From CAVUNY01 sp963843535 (GTDB lineage Bacteria > Chloroflexota > Anaerolineae > Anaerolineales > Anaerolineaceae), in the NCBI GenBank assembly GCA_963843535.1, contig CAWJKU010000004.1:1178001-1242000 (forward strand): a DNA stretch of 64,000 bases, written 5' to 3'. Below, piece by piece: positions 17,598 to 27,066 of the stretch. Position 1 is the first letter of the stretch, and each line of letters starts with the position of its first letter. The position numbers and the translations under genes are program-made. A model generated the notes under the pieces. That model saw nothing but the letters and a program-made list of their open reading frames with translations, was not told where the DNA came from and ran no database searches.

Positions 17598-18101
17598 TTA
17601 ACTTGTTTTTACCATTTCAAAGGTATCTCCAAGTATTAAAATCGTTTCTTCCCCTTGTCGTCGTAAAAACGTAAAGCCACATTTTTCCAACACGCGCCGT
17701 GAGGCGAAGTTGTGGTTGGCGACATACGCAAACAATGGGCGCACGAGAACGATTTTCAGAAATTGAGCCAGGGCTTGAGTGGCAATCCCCTTGCCCCAAT
17801 AAGCTTTTCCGATCCAATAGCCGACTTCTCGCACCCCTGACATTTCAAATGCCACCACATTGCCCGCCACCTGCCCTTCGTAAAGGATGGTTTTCTTATC
17901 GATGTCAGGGTTTGACAGGATTTTAGTCCAGTGTGCTAAAAATGGTTCCCATTCGCGAGCTGCGAAGGCTGCCATCTGATTCGCCTCTGGATCAGCCTGG
18001 TGATCGTAAAAGATGACCAGATCTTCCTCAATCACATCCCGCAGGCTCACCTTGCCGGGTTGGGTCTCGTCTCTGCCTGGAATCGCGTTGGAATCCGTCA
18101 T
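17598..18101 (-). CDS. GNAT-family N-acetyltransferase (RimJ/RimL type)
   Basis: The 167-residue protein is an acetyl-CoA-dependent acyltransferase of the Acetyltransf_3 subgroup. It shows LRDVIEEDLVIFYDHQADPE at the N-terminus, VGYWIGKAYWGKGIATQAL (the acetyl-CoA-binding loop) and VANHNFASRRVLEKCGFTFL. The acceptor cannot be predicted; relatives modify ribosomal proteins or small amines. It appears to be a single gene. Confidence 0.85.
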   Translation of the reverse strand: MTDSNAIPGRDETQPGKVSLRDVIEEDLVIFYDHQADPEANQMAAFAAREWEPFLAHWTKILSNPDIDKKTILYEGQVAGNVVAFEMSGVREVGYWIGKAYWGKGIATQALAQFLKIVLVRPLFAYVANHNFASRRVLEKCGFTFLRRQGEETILILGDTFEMVKTS

Positions 18102-18219
18102 TTTTTTCTATAATCCTGGGCGCCAGTCTTCTGTATTTAAATCCTTGGATGGTTATAAAACAACCGCCAAACTTGATGTTTTATTGGCGGCTGCCTTTGC
18201 AGCTTAAAATTCGATCGGG

Positions 18220-21048
18220 TTACGAAGGGACCTCTAATCCGGCTCGCTCGATACCCCATAAGACCTCTTCCTGGTCAACCGGCAGGTGGTCAATTCGCAC
18301 CCCCACGGCGTTATGGATGGCGTTGGTAATGGCTGGTGCAGTGGGGATGATGACAATCTCGCCCACCCCCTTGGCGCCAAAAGGACCCGTGGAGACGTTA
18401 TGTTCGACCACCAGGGGGATTATTTCAGGGGTCATGGAGATCGAAGGCATCCGGTAGCGGGCCAGGCGGTCGGTGATCACCCGTCCTTCTTCCACCTGGA
18501 AATTTTCGGTCATGGTGTGACCCAGGCCCATCATCACCCCGCCTTCGATTTGACCGCGCAGGCCAAGCGGGTTAATTGCGTAGCCTACATCGTTGGCAGA
18601 AATGACCCGCAGCACTGTCGCCTCGCCAGTACGGGTGTTGACCTCCACTTCGGCGGCCTGAGCGGCAAAAGAAAAGGCGAAGTGCATATCTCCACCTTCG
18701 CCGAGTGGGGATGTGGCCGGCGCCCAGTAGGTAACTCTGGCGCAAGGGGTACGCCCGGAAGCAATGATTTTTTCGGCAGCTTCCGCCATGGTCAGGGTGC
18801 GCCGACCGACCTGAGCCAGACCTTCCACGTAGCGGATTTCTTCAGGAGACACATCATATATTTCTGCCAGCTCGCTGGTAATCATCTGGCGCAGCGCCTG
18901 GGCAGCCTGCCTCACCGCATTGCCGCTCACAAAAGTCTGGCGAGAGGCAGTGGTTGGGCCACCGTCGGGGGTAAGGTCCGTATCCGAGAGCAGCACGGAA
19001 ATTTTTTCAGGAGCTTGCTCCAGTATTTCTGCCGCGATCAGGCGCAGGACGGTCGGCAGGCCCTGCCCCAGCTCGGCTGAAGAAGTGCGCACCTGGAAGG
19101 TGCCATCCGGCAGCAGCTCGGCATCGGCGCCGGCTTTATCCGGCGCGCCGCCGCCCAAACCGGTATTTTTATACGCCACGGCAAAACCCCACGCCCGCCG
19201 CAGGTGGGCGGCTCCCACCACGGGTTTGGGTTTAAAAGGCTCGCTCCCGCCCAGGAGCTTCATTTCCTGTTCCACCCGGTTGATACATTCAACCAGGCCG
19301 ACACTGTCGCGCAAGGTCTGTCCGGTATTGGTGATGCTGCCGACGCGCAGGGCGTTTTTTCGACGCAGTTCTACCGGGTCCATCTCCAGTGTTTTGGCCA
19401 GCATATCCATGATGCTTTCAATGGCGAAGGCAGATTGAAAAACGCCAAAACCGCGGAAAGCCCCGGCAGGCGGATTGTTGGTATACATGGCGTAGCAGTC
19501 GGCCCGCACATTGGGGACTTCATACGGACCGGAAGAATGGGTTGTCGCGCGGGTCATCACTTTTTCACCCAGCGATGCGTACGCGCCTGTATCTCCGTAC
19601 AATTCCGTCTCAACTGCGGTCAGGCAGCCGTCTCGGCGAGCGCCCAGCTTGACGTTAATCTGGGTGGCATGGCGTTTGGGATGGACGAGCAGCGATTCAT
19701 GGCGATCGAACAACAGCTTTACCGGCCGGCCGATGGTGCGCGCCAGCATCGCGGCATGGATCTGCCCCATGACATCTTCTTTGCCGCCAAAACCGCCCCC
19801 AATGAGCTGCCCGATAATATGTACTTTATCCTGGTTCATCCCCAGGGCGCGGGCTACCTGTTCGCGGTCCTGGTAGGGAATTTGCGACCCAACATAGATT
19901 TCTACCCGCCCATCCGTGGTCAGGCAGGCGATACTGCATTCGGGCTCCATGAACGCGTGATCGTGGATCGGCGTTTTAAACGTATGCTCAAGGATTACCT
20001 CCGCCGCCCGAAAACCCTCGTCCATGTCGCCCTTGCGGACCTTGATGTGTTTGAGCAGGTTGCCCGCCGGATGGATGGAGCGGGTCTCGGGCAGGCGGGC
20101 CTGCACTGCGCTGCTGACCACAGGCAGCGGCTCATAATCTGCTTCAATAAGATCCAATGCCTGCGTGGCAATCTGGCGCGTTTCGGCGGCCACAATCGCC
20201 ACGGCATCCCCAACCGTGCGCACGTCCTGGCCGATTCCGACCAGCACCGGCCAATCCAGGATAACCAGGCCGGAAATATTTTCCCCGGGAACATCAGCGG
20301 CGGTCAACACGGCCGCCACTCCGGGTAAAGCGCGGGCTTTAGACACATCCAGCCTGCGCAGCACGGCAGCGGGAAGCATAGCGCGTTTGACCCGGGCATG
20401 CAGCATGCCTTCAAACCGGAGATCATCCGTATAAACCGCCAGGCCGGTCACTTTTTGAACAGCATCCGGGCGCACATGAACCCTGCCAACGGCTTTGCCG
20501 GGGATTGCCGCCTCGGGAATGACCGGCGGTTTTACCGGCGCGTTGGTGTGCATGGCCGCGGCGGCAGCCTGAACCGCGCCGAGGATGCTGGGATAGCCGC
20601 CGCAGCGACACAGGGTATCTTTGAGGGCATATTTAATTTCATCTACACTCGGAGCGGGGTTGTGTTCCAGCAGCGCGGCGGAGGTCATGATCTGCCCGGG
20701 GATACAGAAACCGCATTGCACTGCCCCATACTGGATGAACGCATCCTGAAGGGGGTGAAGGCTTTTATTACCTTCCATTTCCGGTTTGGAACCAGAGCGG
20801 CGCGAGAAATAATAATTGGCCAACCCTTCGATCGTGACGATATGGCGGCCTTGAGCTTTGACGGACGGAAAGCTGCAAGAAAGAACAGGTTCTCCGTCCA
20901 CCAGGATGGTGCAGGCGCCGCATTCATTTTCCTGGCAGGCGATTTTGGTCCCTGTCAGACCTAAACGCAGGCGGAGCAGATCAGAAAGCATCTCGCCTGG
21001 CTGCTCTTCGAGTGAAACAGGAAGCCCGTTAACCGTAAATTCGATCAT
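18220..21048 (-). CDS. Xanthine-dehydrogenase-family protein, fused 2Fe-2S and molybdenum subunits (XdhD-like)
   Basis: This 942-residue molybdenum hydroxylase starts at MIEFTVNG, where GGAGG lies upstream and the ATG overlaps the FAD-subunit stop. Residues 1-170 carry both 2Fe-2S sites: CQENECGACTILVDGEPVLSC, then CGFCIPGQIM with LCRCGGYPSIL. Residues 185-942 are the molybdopterin domain with GGGFGGKEDVMGQ, AYRGFG-like AGAFRGFGVFQ and the catalytic Glu in GVGEIVIIPTAPAITNA. Fusion of the small and large subunits with a separate FAD subunit matches the E. coli XdhD/YgfM arrangement and the selenium-dependent group. Purine hydroxylation fits the adjacent importer. The substrate is inferred. 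Confidence 0.88.
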   Translation of the reverse strand: MIEFTVNGLPVSLEEQPGEMLSDLLRLRLGLTGTKIACQENECGACTILVDGEPVLSCSFPSVKAQGRHIVTIEGLANYYFSRRSGSKPEMEGNKSLHPLQDAFIQYGAVQCGFCIPGQIMTSAALLEHNPAPSVDEIKYALKDTLCRCGGYPSILGAVQAAAAAMHTNAPVKPPVIPEAAIPGKAVGRVHVRPDAVQKVTGLAVYTDDLRFEGMLHARVKRAMLPAAVLRRLDVSKARALPGVAAVLTAADVPGENISGLVILDWPVLVGIGQDVRTVGDAVAIVAAETRQIATQALDLIEADYEPLPVVSSAVQARLPETRSIHPAGNLLKHIKVRKGDMDEGFRAAEVILEHTFKTPIHDHAFMEPECSIACLTTDGRVEIYVGSQIPYQDREQVARALGMNQDKVHIIGQLIGGGFGGKEDVMGQIHAAMLARTIGRPVKLLFDRHESLLVHPKRHATQINVKLGARRDGCLTAVETELYGDTGAYASLGEKVMTRATTHSSGPYEVPNVRADCYAMYTNNPPAGAFRGFGVFQSAFAIESIMDMLAKTLEMDPVELRRKNALRVGSITNTGQTLRDSVGLVECINRVEQEMKLLGGSEPFKPKPVVGAAHLRRAWGFAVAYKNTGLGGGAPDKAGADAELLPDGTFQVRTSSAELGQGLPTVLRLIAAEILEQAPEKISVLLSDTDLTPDGGPTTASRQTFVSGNAVRQAAQALRQMITSELAEIYDVSPEEIRYVEGLAQVGRRTLTMAEAAEKIIASGRTPCARVTYWAPATSPLGEGGDMHFAFSFAAQAAEVEVNTRTGEATVLRVISANDVGYAINPLGLRGQIEGGVMMGLGHTMTENFQVEEGRVITDRLARYRMPSISMTPEIIPLVVEHNVSTGPFGAKGVGEIVIIPTAPAITNAIHNAVGVRIDHLPVDQEEVLWGIERAGLEVPS

Positions 21049-21935
21049 TTTTCCTCCACCGATAAAAAACTGCGCTCCCAGGCCGTGGTCAGCACTTCCG
21101 CGAGCAGGATTTTGCACAGGTGATAGCGGTAGGCGGCGGTCGCTCGGGCTGCGCTGGTGCGGAAGCTGAGAGTTGAATCCACGAGGGTCTGGGCTTTTTG
21201 TATAATCGCGGGGTTAAATAGCTGCCCACACAGGGCAGCTTCTATGGCCTGGGCCCGTTGAGGGGTCGTACCGGCAGGCCCCACGCTAATGCGAATGGAT
21301 TTTATGCGGTCTTGTTGGCGTTCCAGCCAGGCGGCGAGGTTGATCACCGGCAGCGCCACGCCTTGCGGGCGCATCACCCGGCTGAATGCGGATGCCTGGC
21401 CCGGTTTTCGCAGGGGCAGGTGGAATCCGACAACCAGTTCGATAGCATCACACAGGTCAGTTCTGCCGACCCCTCGAAAAATACTGAGGATGGGCACAAT
21501 CCGCCGCCCGGAAAGACCAGCGATCTCCACAGCCGCATCGACAGCCGCCAGGGCAATAGTACCGTCCGCTGCCGGTAGGGCATGGGCCACATTCCCACCC
21601 AGGGTAGCCGTATTGCGCACCTGAGGACCCCCAATCAGGGCGCATGCCTCAGCCACAGCCCGGGCGTGCAGCATGACCCATGGAGAGGTTGCAATAACGC
21701 TCACCGGAACGCTGGCGCCAATAAACAAAGAATCGACGCGCACTTCGAGCGCCTGCAATTCAGGGATGCGGCTGATATCGACCAGGGTGTGAACGGGGGA
21801 TTGGTGTCCTTGCTGAAGATCCAGCAGCAGATCGGTTCCACCGGCGATTGGACGGGCTGGGCCTGTGGCTGAGGCCAGGGCTTGCAGGGCTTCGTCAACA
21901 GACTGGGAAAGAATATACTCAGACCAATAACTCAT
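21045..21935 (-). CDS. FAD-binding subunit of the molybdenum hydroxylase (CoxM/XdhB/YgfM-like)
   Basis: This 296-residue protein has the FAD-binding PCMH fold of molybdenum hydroxylases: an N-terminal PIAGGTDLLLDLQQG and the FAD pyrophosphate loop ALIGGPQVRNTATLGGNVAH (about 101-120). A C-terminal CO-dehydrogenase-flavoprotein domain follows, with RISVGPAGTTPQRAQAIEAA. It would pass electrons from the Fe-S clusters of the fused partner to NAD or another acceptor. The overlapping ATGA makes it the obligatory partner of the downstream gene. Confidence 0.9.
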   Translation of the reverse strand: MSYWSEYILSQSVDEALQALASATGPARPIAGGTDLLLDLQQGHQSPVHTLVDISRIPELQALEVRVDSLFIGASVPVSVIATSPWVMLHARAVAEACALIGGPQVRNTATLGGNVAHALPAADGTIALAAVDAAVEIAGLSGRRIVPILSIFRGVGRTDLCDAIELVVGFHLPLRKPGQASAFSRVMRPQGVALPVINLAAWLERQQDRIKSIRISVGPAGTTPQRAQAIEAALCGQLFNPAIIQKAQTLVDSTLSFRTSAARATAAYRYHLCKILLAEVLTTAWERSFLSVEEK

Positions 21936-22073
21936 AGGGATCGGTGGGTTCCTCCTGAAAGGCTGGCGGCACTTTTCGACGGGCTCTACGGCCCGACGCC
22001 GGCAGGTTTTCCTGGCCGACCACCGAATCCAGATTGGTTTTCAATTCAGGAAACTGTCCTGAATTTTCGATTA

Positions 22074-23609
22074 TTATACTACGCCGGCCATCATTAATCC
22101 GAGCTGCTGAAGCGAAGCATCTTTGATAGCCACAATGCCAACGATGCGACCTTCATACATGACCGCGATGCGGTCTGATAGGGCTCGAATCTCATCCAGG
22201 TCTTCAGAAATCAAAAGGGTCGCGGTACCGGCCTGGCGCTGTTCGAGCAAGCGCTGGTGGATATATTCACTGGCGCCGATATCCACTCCACGTGTGGGCT
22301 GAGCAGCGATCAGGACTTTGGGCTGGCGAGATAGCTCGCGCGCCAGAATAAGCTTTTGGATGTTGCCTCCCGAAAGGTTTTTTAGCGGGGTATCCAGGTT
22401 TGGGGTCTTAACGTTGAATTTATCGACCATTTTCTGAGATTGGTCTGCAATGGCTTTGAAATCAAGAAAAATACCCCGGCTGTAAGGCGATTTACCGTGA
22501 TCTTCCAACACCAGGTTGTCTGACACGCTAAAATCCTTGATCGCTCCATCTCGCATGCGCTCTTCCGGAATGTACGATTGCCCGGCAGCAATATGCTCCG
22601 CCGGAGAGGAATGGGTGACATCTTTTCCAGCCAGGATCACCCTGCCGTGTTGGATAGGGCGCAGTCCGGCTAAGGCCTCGGCCAATTCGCGCTGCCCATT
22701 ACCGGAAACGCCGGCCAGGGCGAGGATTTCACCGGCACGCACATTCAGGCTGAGGTCTCTAACGGCATCTCCGCCGCGGTCGCCGCGGACGGTGATATCT
22801 TGAATATCCAGCAGGGTCTCACCTGCCTGTACAGGCGGCTGGTTATACTGCAGTATGACCGGACGGCCAACCATCATTTCAGCCAGTTCAGCTCGGGTTG
22901 TGCCTGCGGCTGGGCGCGTCCCGACTACTTTGCCATCCCGCAGCACGGTGATCCGGTCGCAAATTTCAAGAACTTCGTGCAGCTTATGGGAGATAAAAAT
23001 CAAGGCATGCCCGTCGGCTGCCATTTGCTTCAGGGTTTTAAACAGGTCGTCTACTTCCTGGGGTGTCAGCACTGCCGTCGGCTCATCCAGAATTAGCAGC
23101 GCAGCCCCACGATATAAGGCTTTGACAATCTCTACGCGCTGCTGCTCGCCAACAGCCAGCTGCCAGACATAGGCGCGCGGGTCTACTTTCAAACCATACT
23201 GCTTGCACAGCCCCATCATGCGTTTTTCAACGACTTCCAGGTCCAGCAGTGTTCCGCGAGAAGAAGGCAGACCCAGGGCAACATTTTCAACCACGGTCAA
23301 GGATGGTACGAGCATAAAGTGCTGGTGAATCATCCCAATCCCGGCATTGATGGCGGCTTGAGGTGAATTAAAGCGCTGTTCCTGACCGTTGATCAAGATC
23401 TTGCCCTCATCCGGGCGGTAAAGACCGTACAACTGGCGAACCAGGGTGCTTTTTCCGGCTCCATTTTCCCCCAGCAAAGCCAGGATTTCGCCGGATTTCA
23501 CATAAAATTCGACATGATCGTTTGCCAGCACGCCCGGGAACCGTTTGACAATCCCGGTCATGCGCATTTCATCGATGCGTGGCTTGCCTGTGGGAAGGAG
23601 GTTGGTCAT
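22074..23609 (-). CDS. ABC importer double ATPase, NupO/BMP type
   Basis: The 511-residue protein contains two tandem ATPase cassettes. The first has Walker A GENGAGKSTLVRQL, signature LAVGEQQRVEIVKALY and Walker B LLILDEPTAVLTPQE. The second has the degenerate P-loop GVSGNGQRELAEALAGL, signature LSGGNIQKLILAREL and QPTRGVDIGASEYIH. This is the pattern of ribose/nucleoside importers served by BMP-type lipoproteins. It powers the two permeases at 24.9-26.9 kb. A 137-nt gap separates it from the FAD subunit. Confidence 0.9.
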   Translation of the reverse strand: MTNLLPTGKPRIDEMRMTGIVKRFPGVLANDHVEFYVKSGEILALLGENGAGKSTLVRQLYGLYRPDEGKILINGQEQRFNSPQAAINAGIGMIHQHFMLVPSLTVVENVALGLPSSRGTLLDLEVVEKRMMGLCKQYGLKVDPRAYVWQLAVGEQQRVEIVKALYRGAALLILDEPTAVLTPQEVDDLFKTLKQMAADGHALIFISHKLHEVLEICDRITVLRDGKVVGTRPAAGTTRAELAEMMVGRPVILQYNQPPVQAGETLLDIQDITVRGDRGGDAVRDLSLNVRAGEILALAGVSGNGQRELAEALAGLRPIQHGRVILAGKDVTHSSPAEHIAAGQSYIPEERMRDGAIKDFSVSDNLVLEDHGKSPYSRGIFLDFKAIADQSQKMVDKFNVKTPNLDTPLKNLSGGNIQKLILARELSRQPKVLIAAQPTRGVDIGASEYIHQRLLEQRQAGTATLLISEDLDEIRALSDRIAVMYEGRIVGIVAIKDASLQQLGLMMAGVV

Positions 23610-23626
23610 AGAGATCCAAAACAGTC

Positions 23627-23659
23627 AGGTGGGGCTGCTCGGGTGAGCCAGCCCCACCT
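23627..23659 (-). other. Intra-operon hairpin between the BMP and ATPase genes
   Basis: AGGTGGGGCTG (23627-23637) and its complement (23649-23659) form an 11-bp GC-rich stem between the binding-protein stop and the ATPase start. No T-run follows it in the direction of transcription. Such a hairpin may protect the upstream mRNA or reduce read-through, so that more binding protein than ATPase is made. Confidence 0.55.
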
Positions 23660-23671
23660 TTTCATGAGTTT

Positions 23672-24796
23672 TTACTTGGTCGCTAATGGATCAATCTTGC
23701 CGTCTTTGATGCCTTGAATGGCATCATCAGCGGCTTTCTTGGCATCGGCAGGAACCGGAACAGCGTCGTTGTACTTGATGACCAGGCCGTTGTTCTTAAA
23801 GGTCAGCGTGTAGGACTTGTTGCCCAGTACGCCTGCCTTGCGGCTGGCGATGATGTCTTTGAGAATACTGGTCCAGTCGTAGACCTGGCTGGAAACGACG
23901 ATCGTGGGCGCCAGGGAGGTTTGATCCCACTGGGTGCCAAACCACAGGGCCTTCTTATCTTTGCCAACCCCAATCGCACCGATCACGGATTGAGAGGAGC
24001 CGGTCAAAATATCGGCGCCGGCTTTAATCTGGGTGTCGGCTGCGGTTGCCATTAGAGAGGCATCCGAGAAGGAACCGGTATAGGTGACATTGACCTTGGC
24101 ATCTTTTTTGGTCGCCAGAATGCCAGCCTTAAAGCCATCCACGTACAGCTTGGCGTCGCCGGCTTCAACCGGACCGCAAATTCCAATCACGCCCGATTTC
24201 GACATCATGGCCGCGATCACGCCTTGAACATAGCCGCCCTGCTGGGCTTCTGCCTGGTAAGCAAACACGTTGGTGATCCCATCTTTCTGGAATGTATCCA
24301 GGCTGGTTCCCCAGGCAAAGCTGGTTTTGGGAAAATCAGGGGCAATCTGCTGCAGTGAGGTGCCGTACTGGGATCCGTGAGCGATGACGATGTCATAGCC
24401 TTTGGCGGCATAATCGCGAATTGCGGCAGCCGCGTCCGGCACCTTGAACATGTTCTCCGACTTGGCAATTTCCAGTTTGGAGGGACCGCCCATCTCAGTC
24501 TGGATTTTCAACCAGGCCTCGTACATCGATTGGCTGAAGGAGGCGTCAGTCACCGGGCTGGGGAAAATCAAGGCGACTTTGAGCGTGGTTTCAACCGGCG
24601 GCGTGGTTGGTTTGGTGGTAGCCGTGACCACAACCGGTACCATAACGGTTTCCTTAACCTGGACTGTCTCCTTGACTGCGACCGTCTCTTTCACCGTGAT
24701 GGTTTCTGGTGTAGGAGTGGCGGCAGGAGCACAGGCACCCAGAATCATTGAGAGCAGGGCGATCAACAGGATCGTGCGAAAGATTGGACGTTTCAT
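23672..24796 (-). CDS. BMP-family nucleoside-binding lipoprotein
   Basis: I start this 374-residue protein at MKRPIFRTILLIAL (ATG 24794-24796), which has AGGAGAAGG upstream. The signal peptide ends in MILGAC, a lipobox, so the mature protein is a membrane-tethered receptor. A striking spacer of repeated VKETV units and TPTP follows. The BMP/PnrA fold covers about 65-374, with KVALIFPSPVTDASFSQSMY, DIVIAHGSQYGTSL and SGVIGICGPVEAGDAKLYVD. Known members bind purine nucleosides or bases. The xanthine-dehydrogenase genes support a purine ligand. Confidence 0.88.
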   Translation of the reverse strand: MKRPIFRTILLIALLSMILGACAPAATPTPETITVKETVAVKETVQVKETVMVPVVVTATTKPTTPPVETTLKVALIFPSPVTDASFSQSMYEAWLKIQTEMGGPSKLEIAKSENMFKVPDAAAAIRDYAAKGYDIVIAHGSQYGTSLQQIAPDFPKTSFAWGTSLDTFQKDGITNVFAYQAEAQQGGYVQGVIAAMMSKSGVIGICGPVEAGDAKLYVDGFKAGILATKKDAKVNVTYTGSFSDASLMATAADTQIKAGADILTGSSQSVIGAIGVGKDKKALWFGTQWDQTSLAPTIVVSSQVYDWTSILKDIIASRKAGVLGNKSYTLTFKNNGLVIKYNDAVPVPADAKKAADDAIQGIKDGKIDPLATK

Positions 24797-24909
24797 TTTA
24801 GAACCTTCTCCTTGTTTGAATTGTTGGATCAAAAAATTTCAAATATAAGTGTAAAAATTATTCCCCAGCACCTCCTCCAGGAAAACGCATCCAGATCTGT
24901 AATCTGCAC

Positions 24910-25845
24910 TCAGTTCTCTCCCCTCTCAAATGGTTTGGCAAGGGCGGTCGGTGTTTGGGTACGCCGGGCAAAAGCCAGTGCCAAAATGGTCAGGATATAC
25001 GGCAGCATGACCAGCACATCATAGGGAATGGCAATATTTTTATTCAATTGGACTGTAAATTGGAAGGCATTTACCAGGCTGAAAAGCAACGCTCCGCCCA
25101 TCACGCCCCAAGGCCGCCAGCCGCCAAAATAAACCAGGGCCACGGCGATAAAGCCCATGCCGTTGGTCATATTCTCCTGAAACAGGTTGACCCAGGCGAT
25201 CGAAAGCGTGGCGCCGGCTATACCGGCCAACACCCCCCCCAGGAGCAGCGTGGTATAACGAATCTGGCTGATATTTACGCCGAGAGAATCCGCGGCCATG
25301 GGATTCTGCCCGGCAGCCCGTACTTTCAAGCCAAACGTGGTCTTGTTAATGATAAATGCGGATATGGGAACGAGCAGAAAGGCAAAGTAAACCAGAATAT
25401 TGTGGTTGAAGAATGCATCCCCGATGTAAGGGATTTCGCTTAGCAAAGGAATGGGAATGGGTTGAAAACCAGTGATCGGTTGAGGAGAGCCAATCGTCAT
25501 TTTGAAAAGCAGGCTGGATAAACCAAGCCCAAAAAGCTGCAGGCCGATCCCACTGATGCCCTGCTCAGCTTTCATGGTGACGCTGATTACAGCCATCAGC
25601 AGCCCCATCAGCGCTCCAACAATGGCAGCCGTTAACAACCCCAACCACAGGTTCCCTGTTTTCAAGGTCACATAAAACCCGCTGTAGGCCCCCATGAGCA
25701 TAATACCATCCACCCCCAGGTTTAAAACGCCCGAAAGCTGGACAAATGTCTCGCCGATAGCCGCATATAAATAGGGCGTTGCCAGGCTTATGCCTGTGCC
25801 GATGATTCCCAGGGCGACAACCAGGAAAGACAGAAAATCATTCAA
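24910..25845 (-). CDS. ABC importer permease, NupQ type
   Basis: This BPD_transp_2 permease of about 311 residues pairs with the permease encoded upstream. Characteristic segments are FVQLSGVLNLGVDGIMLMGA (about 40-59), VKAEQGISG-like VTMKAEQGISGIGLQLFGLG and GLKVRAAGQNPMAADSLGVN. There are about nine membrane helices. The start is not certain. TTG at 25843-25845 has GGAGG 10 nt upstream and overlaps the previous stop by 8 nt; a GTG at 25852-25854 is too close to that ribosome-binding site, and longer in-frame starts run deep into the upstream gene. Confidence 0.87.
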   Translation of the reverse strand: MNDFLSFLVVALGIIGTGISLATPYLYAAIGETFVQLSGVLNLGVDGIMLMGAYSGFYVTLKTGNLWLGLLTAAIVGALMGLLMAVISVTMKAEQGISGIGLQLFGLGLSSLLFKMTIGSPQPITGFQPIPIPLLSEIPYIGDAFFNHNILVYFAFLLVPISAFIINKTTFGLKVRAAGQNPMAADSLGVNISQIRYTTLLLGGVLAGIAGATLSIAWVNLFQENMTNGMGFIAVALVYFGGWRPWGVMGGALLFSLVNAFQFTVQLNKNIAIPYDVLVMLPYILTILALAFARRTQTPTALAKPFERGEN

Positions 25846-26917
25846 GGATTTCACGCCTCCTTGCCCGTAAGGTGGACCAGATTTTACTGCCAACCACCAG
25901 CAGCACAACCAGGCCCAGCAGGGTGTCGATTAACGCCGAAGGAACCTGAACTGCCCGCTGCATTTTGTCGGCCCCTACCAGCAGGCTGCCAAACAGGATG
26001 GATGCCGGAATAGCGCCAAGTGGGTGCAGGCTGCCAAACAGTGCAGCCACAATCCCTGAGAAACCGTACCCTCCGGAAAGGCCTTCGAGCATGCGGTGCT
26101 GGACCCCCATCACTTCAATGGCTCCCGCCAGGCCCGCAAAGGCGCCCCCCAAAACCAGGGAAAGCGCCTGGTAAAAGGGCACGCGAATACCCGCAAAGTG
26201 GGAAGCGTTTGGATTTAATCCCACTGCCCGGATGCGGTAGCCCAGGGTGGTGCGCCAAAGAAAAATGTAAACCAGGACCGCCATCACTACAGCGATGATG
26301 GCCCCGGCGTTCAGCAGCGTGCTTGGTACCAGCTTGGGCAGCCAGACCGAGCGCGGCAGCAGGGCTGATTGGGCGATGCGGGTACCAAACTCGATTTCTT
26401 TGGGATCGATCATCGGTCCGCGCAGCAGGTAGTTCCCTAACTGCACGGCAATGGCGTTCATCATCACTGTGCTAAGAATTTCGTTCACCCCCAGGCGAGC
26501 CTTCAATACGCCCGGAATTCCGCCCCAGATCGCACCGGCGAGGGTGCCAACGACCAGGCACGACGGAAGAAGAATGATCCCCGGCAGTTCCGGGAAGCTG
26601 ACTGCCAGAGCTGTGGTCGCTAAAGCTCCGACCAGCAGCTGCCCTTCACCGCCGATGTTAATGACACCGCCTCGGAAGGCGATGCAGATACCCAGCCCCA
26701 CGAGCAAGAGCGGGGTGGCTTTAGCCAGTGTTTGGGTGATCCCAGATATATCACCAAAGGCGCCGGTTACCAACGCAGCATAGGCTTCCAACGGGTTTGC
26801 GCCCAGGGCCAGGATCATTACTGCCCCTATCACAAAAGCAACCGGGACAGCCAGCAATGGTAAAAGGGCATCAATCGTGCGATTGAGGGACCGGATGATT
26901 TTAATGCGATCTAGCAT
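25838..26917 (-). CDS. ABC importer permease, NupP type
   Basis: This 359-residue BPD_transp_2 permease has about ten membrane helices and the family segments ANPLEAYAALVTGAFGD, ATPLLLVGLGICIAFRGGVI and NIGGEGQLLVGAL, plus a cytoplasmic loop RIRAVGLNPNASHFAGI. It is the first gene of the importer operon on the minus strand (permease, permease, lipoprotein, ATPase). It follows a good promoter at 27026-27053 by about 110 nt. Confidence 0.9.
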   Translation of the reverse strand: MLDRIKIIRSLNRTIDALLPLLAVPVAFVIGAVMILALGANPLEAYAALVTGAFGDISGITQTLAKATPLLLVGLGICIAFRGGVINIGGEGQLLVGALATTALAVSFPELPGIILLPSCLVVGTLAGAIWGGIPGVLKARLGVNEILSTVMMNAIAVQLGNYLLRGPMIDPKEIEFGTRIAQSALLPRSVWLPKLVPSTLLNAGAIIAVVMAVLVYIFLWRTTLGYRIRAVGLNPNASHFAGIRVPFYQALSLVLGGAFAGLAGAIEVMGVQHRMLEGLSGGYGFSGIVAALFGSLHPLGAIPASILFGSLLVGADKMQRAVQVPSALIDTLLGLVVLLVVGSKIWSTLRARRREILE

Positions 26918-27025
26918 AAATAGTACTTCTCATAGCCGTAAATTGGACCAGAAAGAGCCTCTTTGATATTGGAAGAATATGCTGCTCTACTAACGGAAAG
27001 AACTATTCAGAACTAACACAATAAA

Positions 27026-27053
27026 ATTATAACGAAAAAATTGAGCCTGTCTA
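27026..27053 (-). promoter_or_regulatory. Sigma-70-type promoter for the BMP importer operon
   Basis: On the minus strand TAGACA (27048-27053) and TATAAT (27026-27031) are 16 nt apart, about 110 nt upstream of the first permease. I looked for a purine riboswitch in the leader 26918-27025 and did not see its conserved loops. Confidence 0.6.
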
Positions 27054-27066
27054 TCACCCAGAGGGA

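Noticed and set aside
19204..20328. Long plus-strand open frame inside the molybdenum hydroxylase gene
   Set aside because: It is antisense to a clearly conserved gene with Fe-S and Mo motifs, and its translation has no family pattern. High GC explains the open frame.
22040..22072. Terminator after the importer ATPase
   Set aside because: AATTCAGGA/TCCTGAATT forms only a 9-bp stem without a T-run on the minus strand, so I do not call it; the FAD subunit could still be in the same transcript.
26918..27025. Purine riboswitch in the leader of the importer operon
   Set aside because: The conserved loops and P1 stem of purine riboswitches are not present; only a promoter was found.
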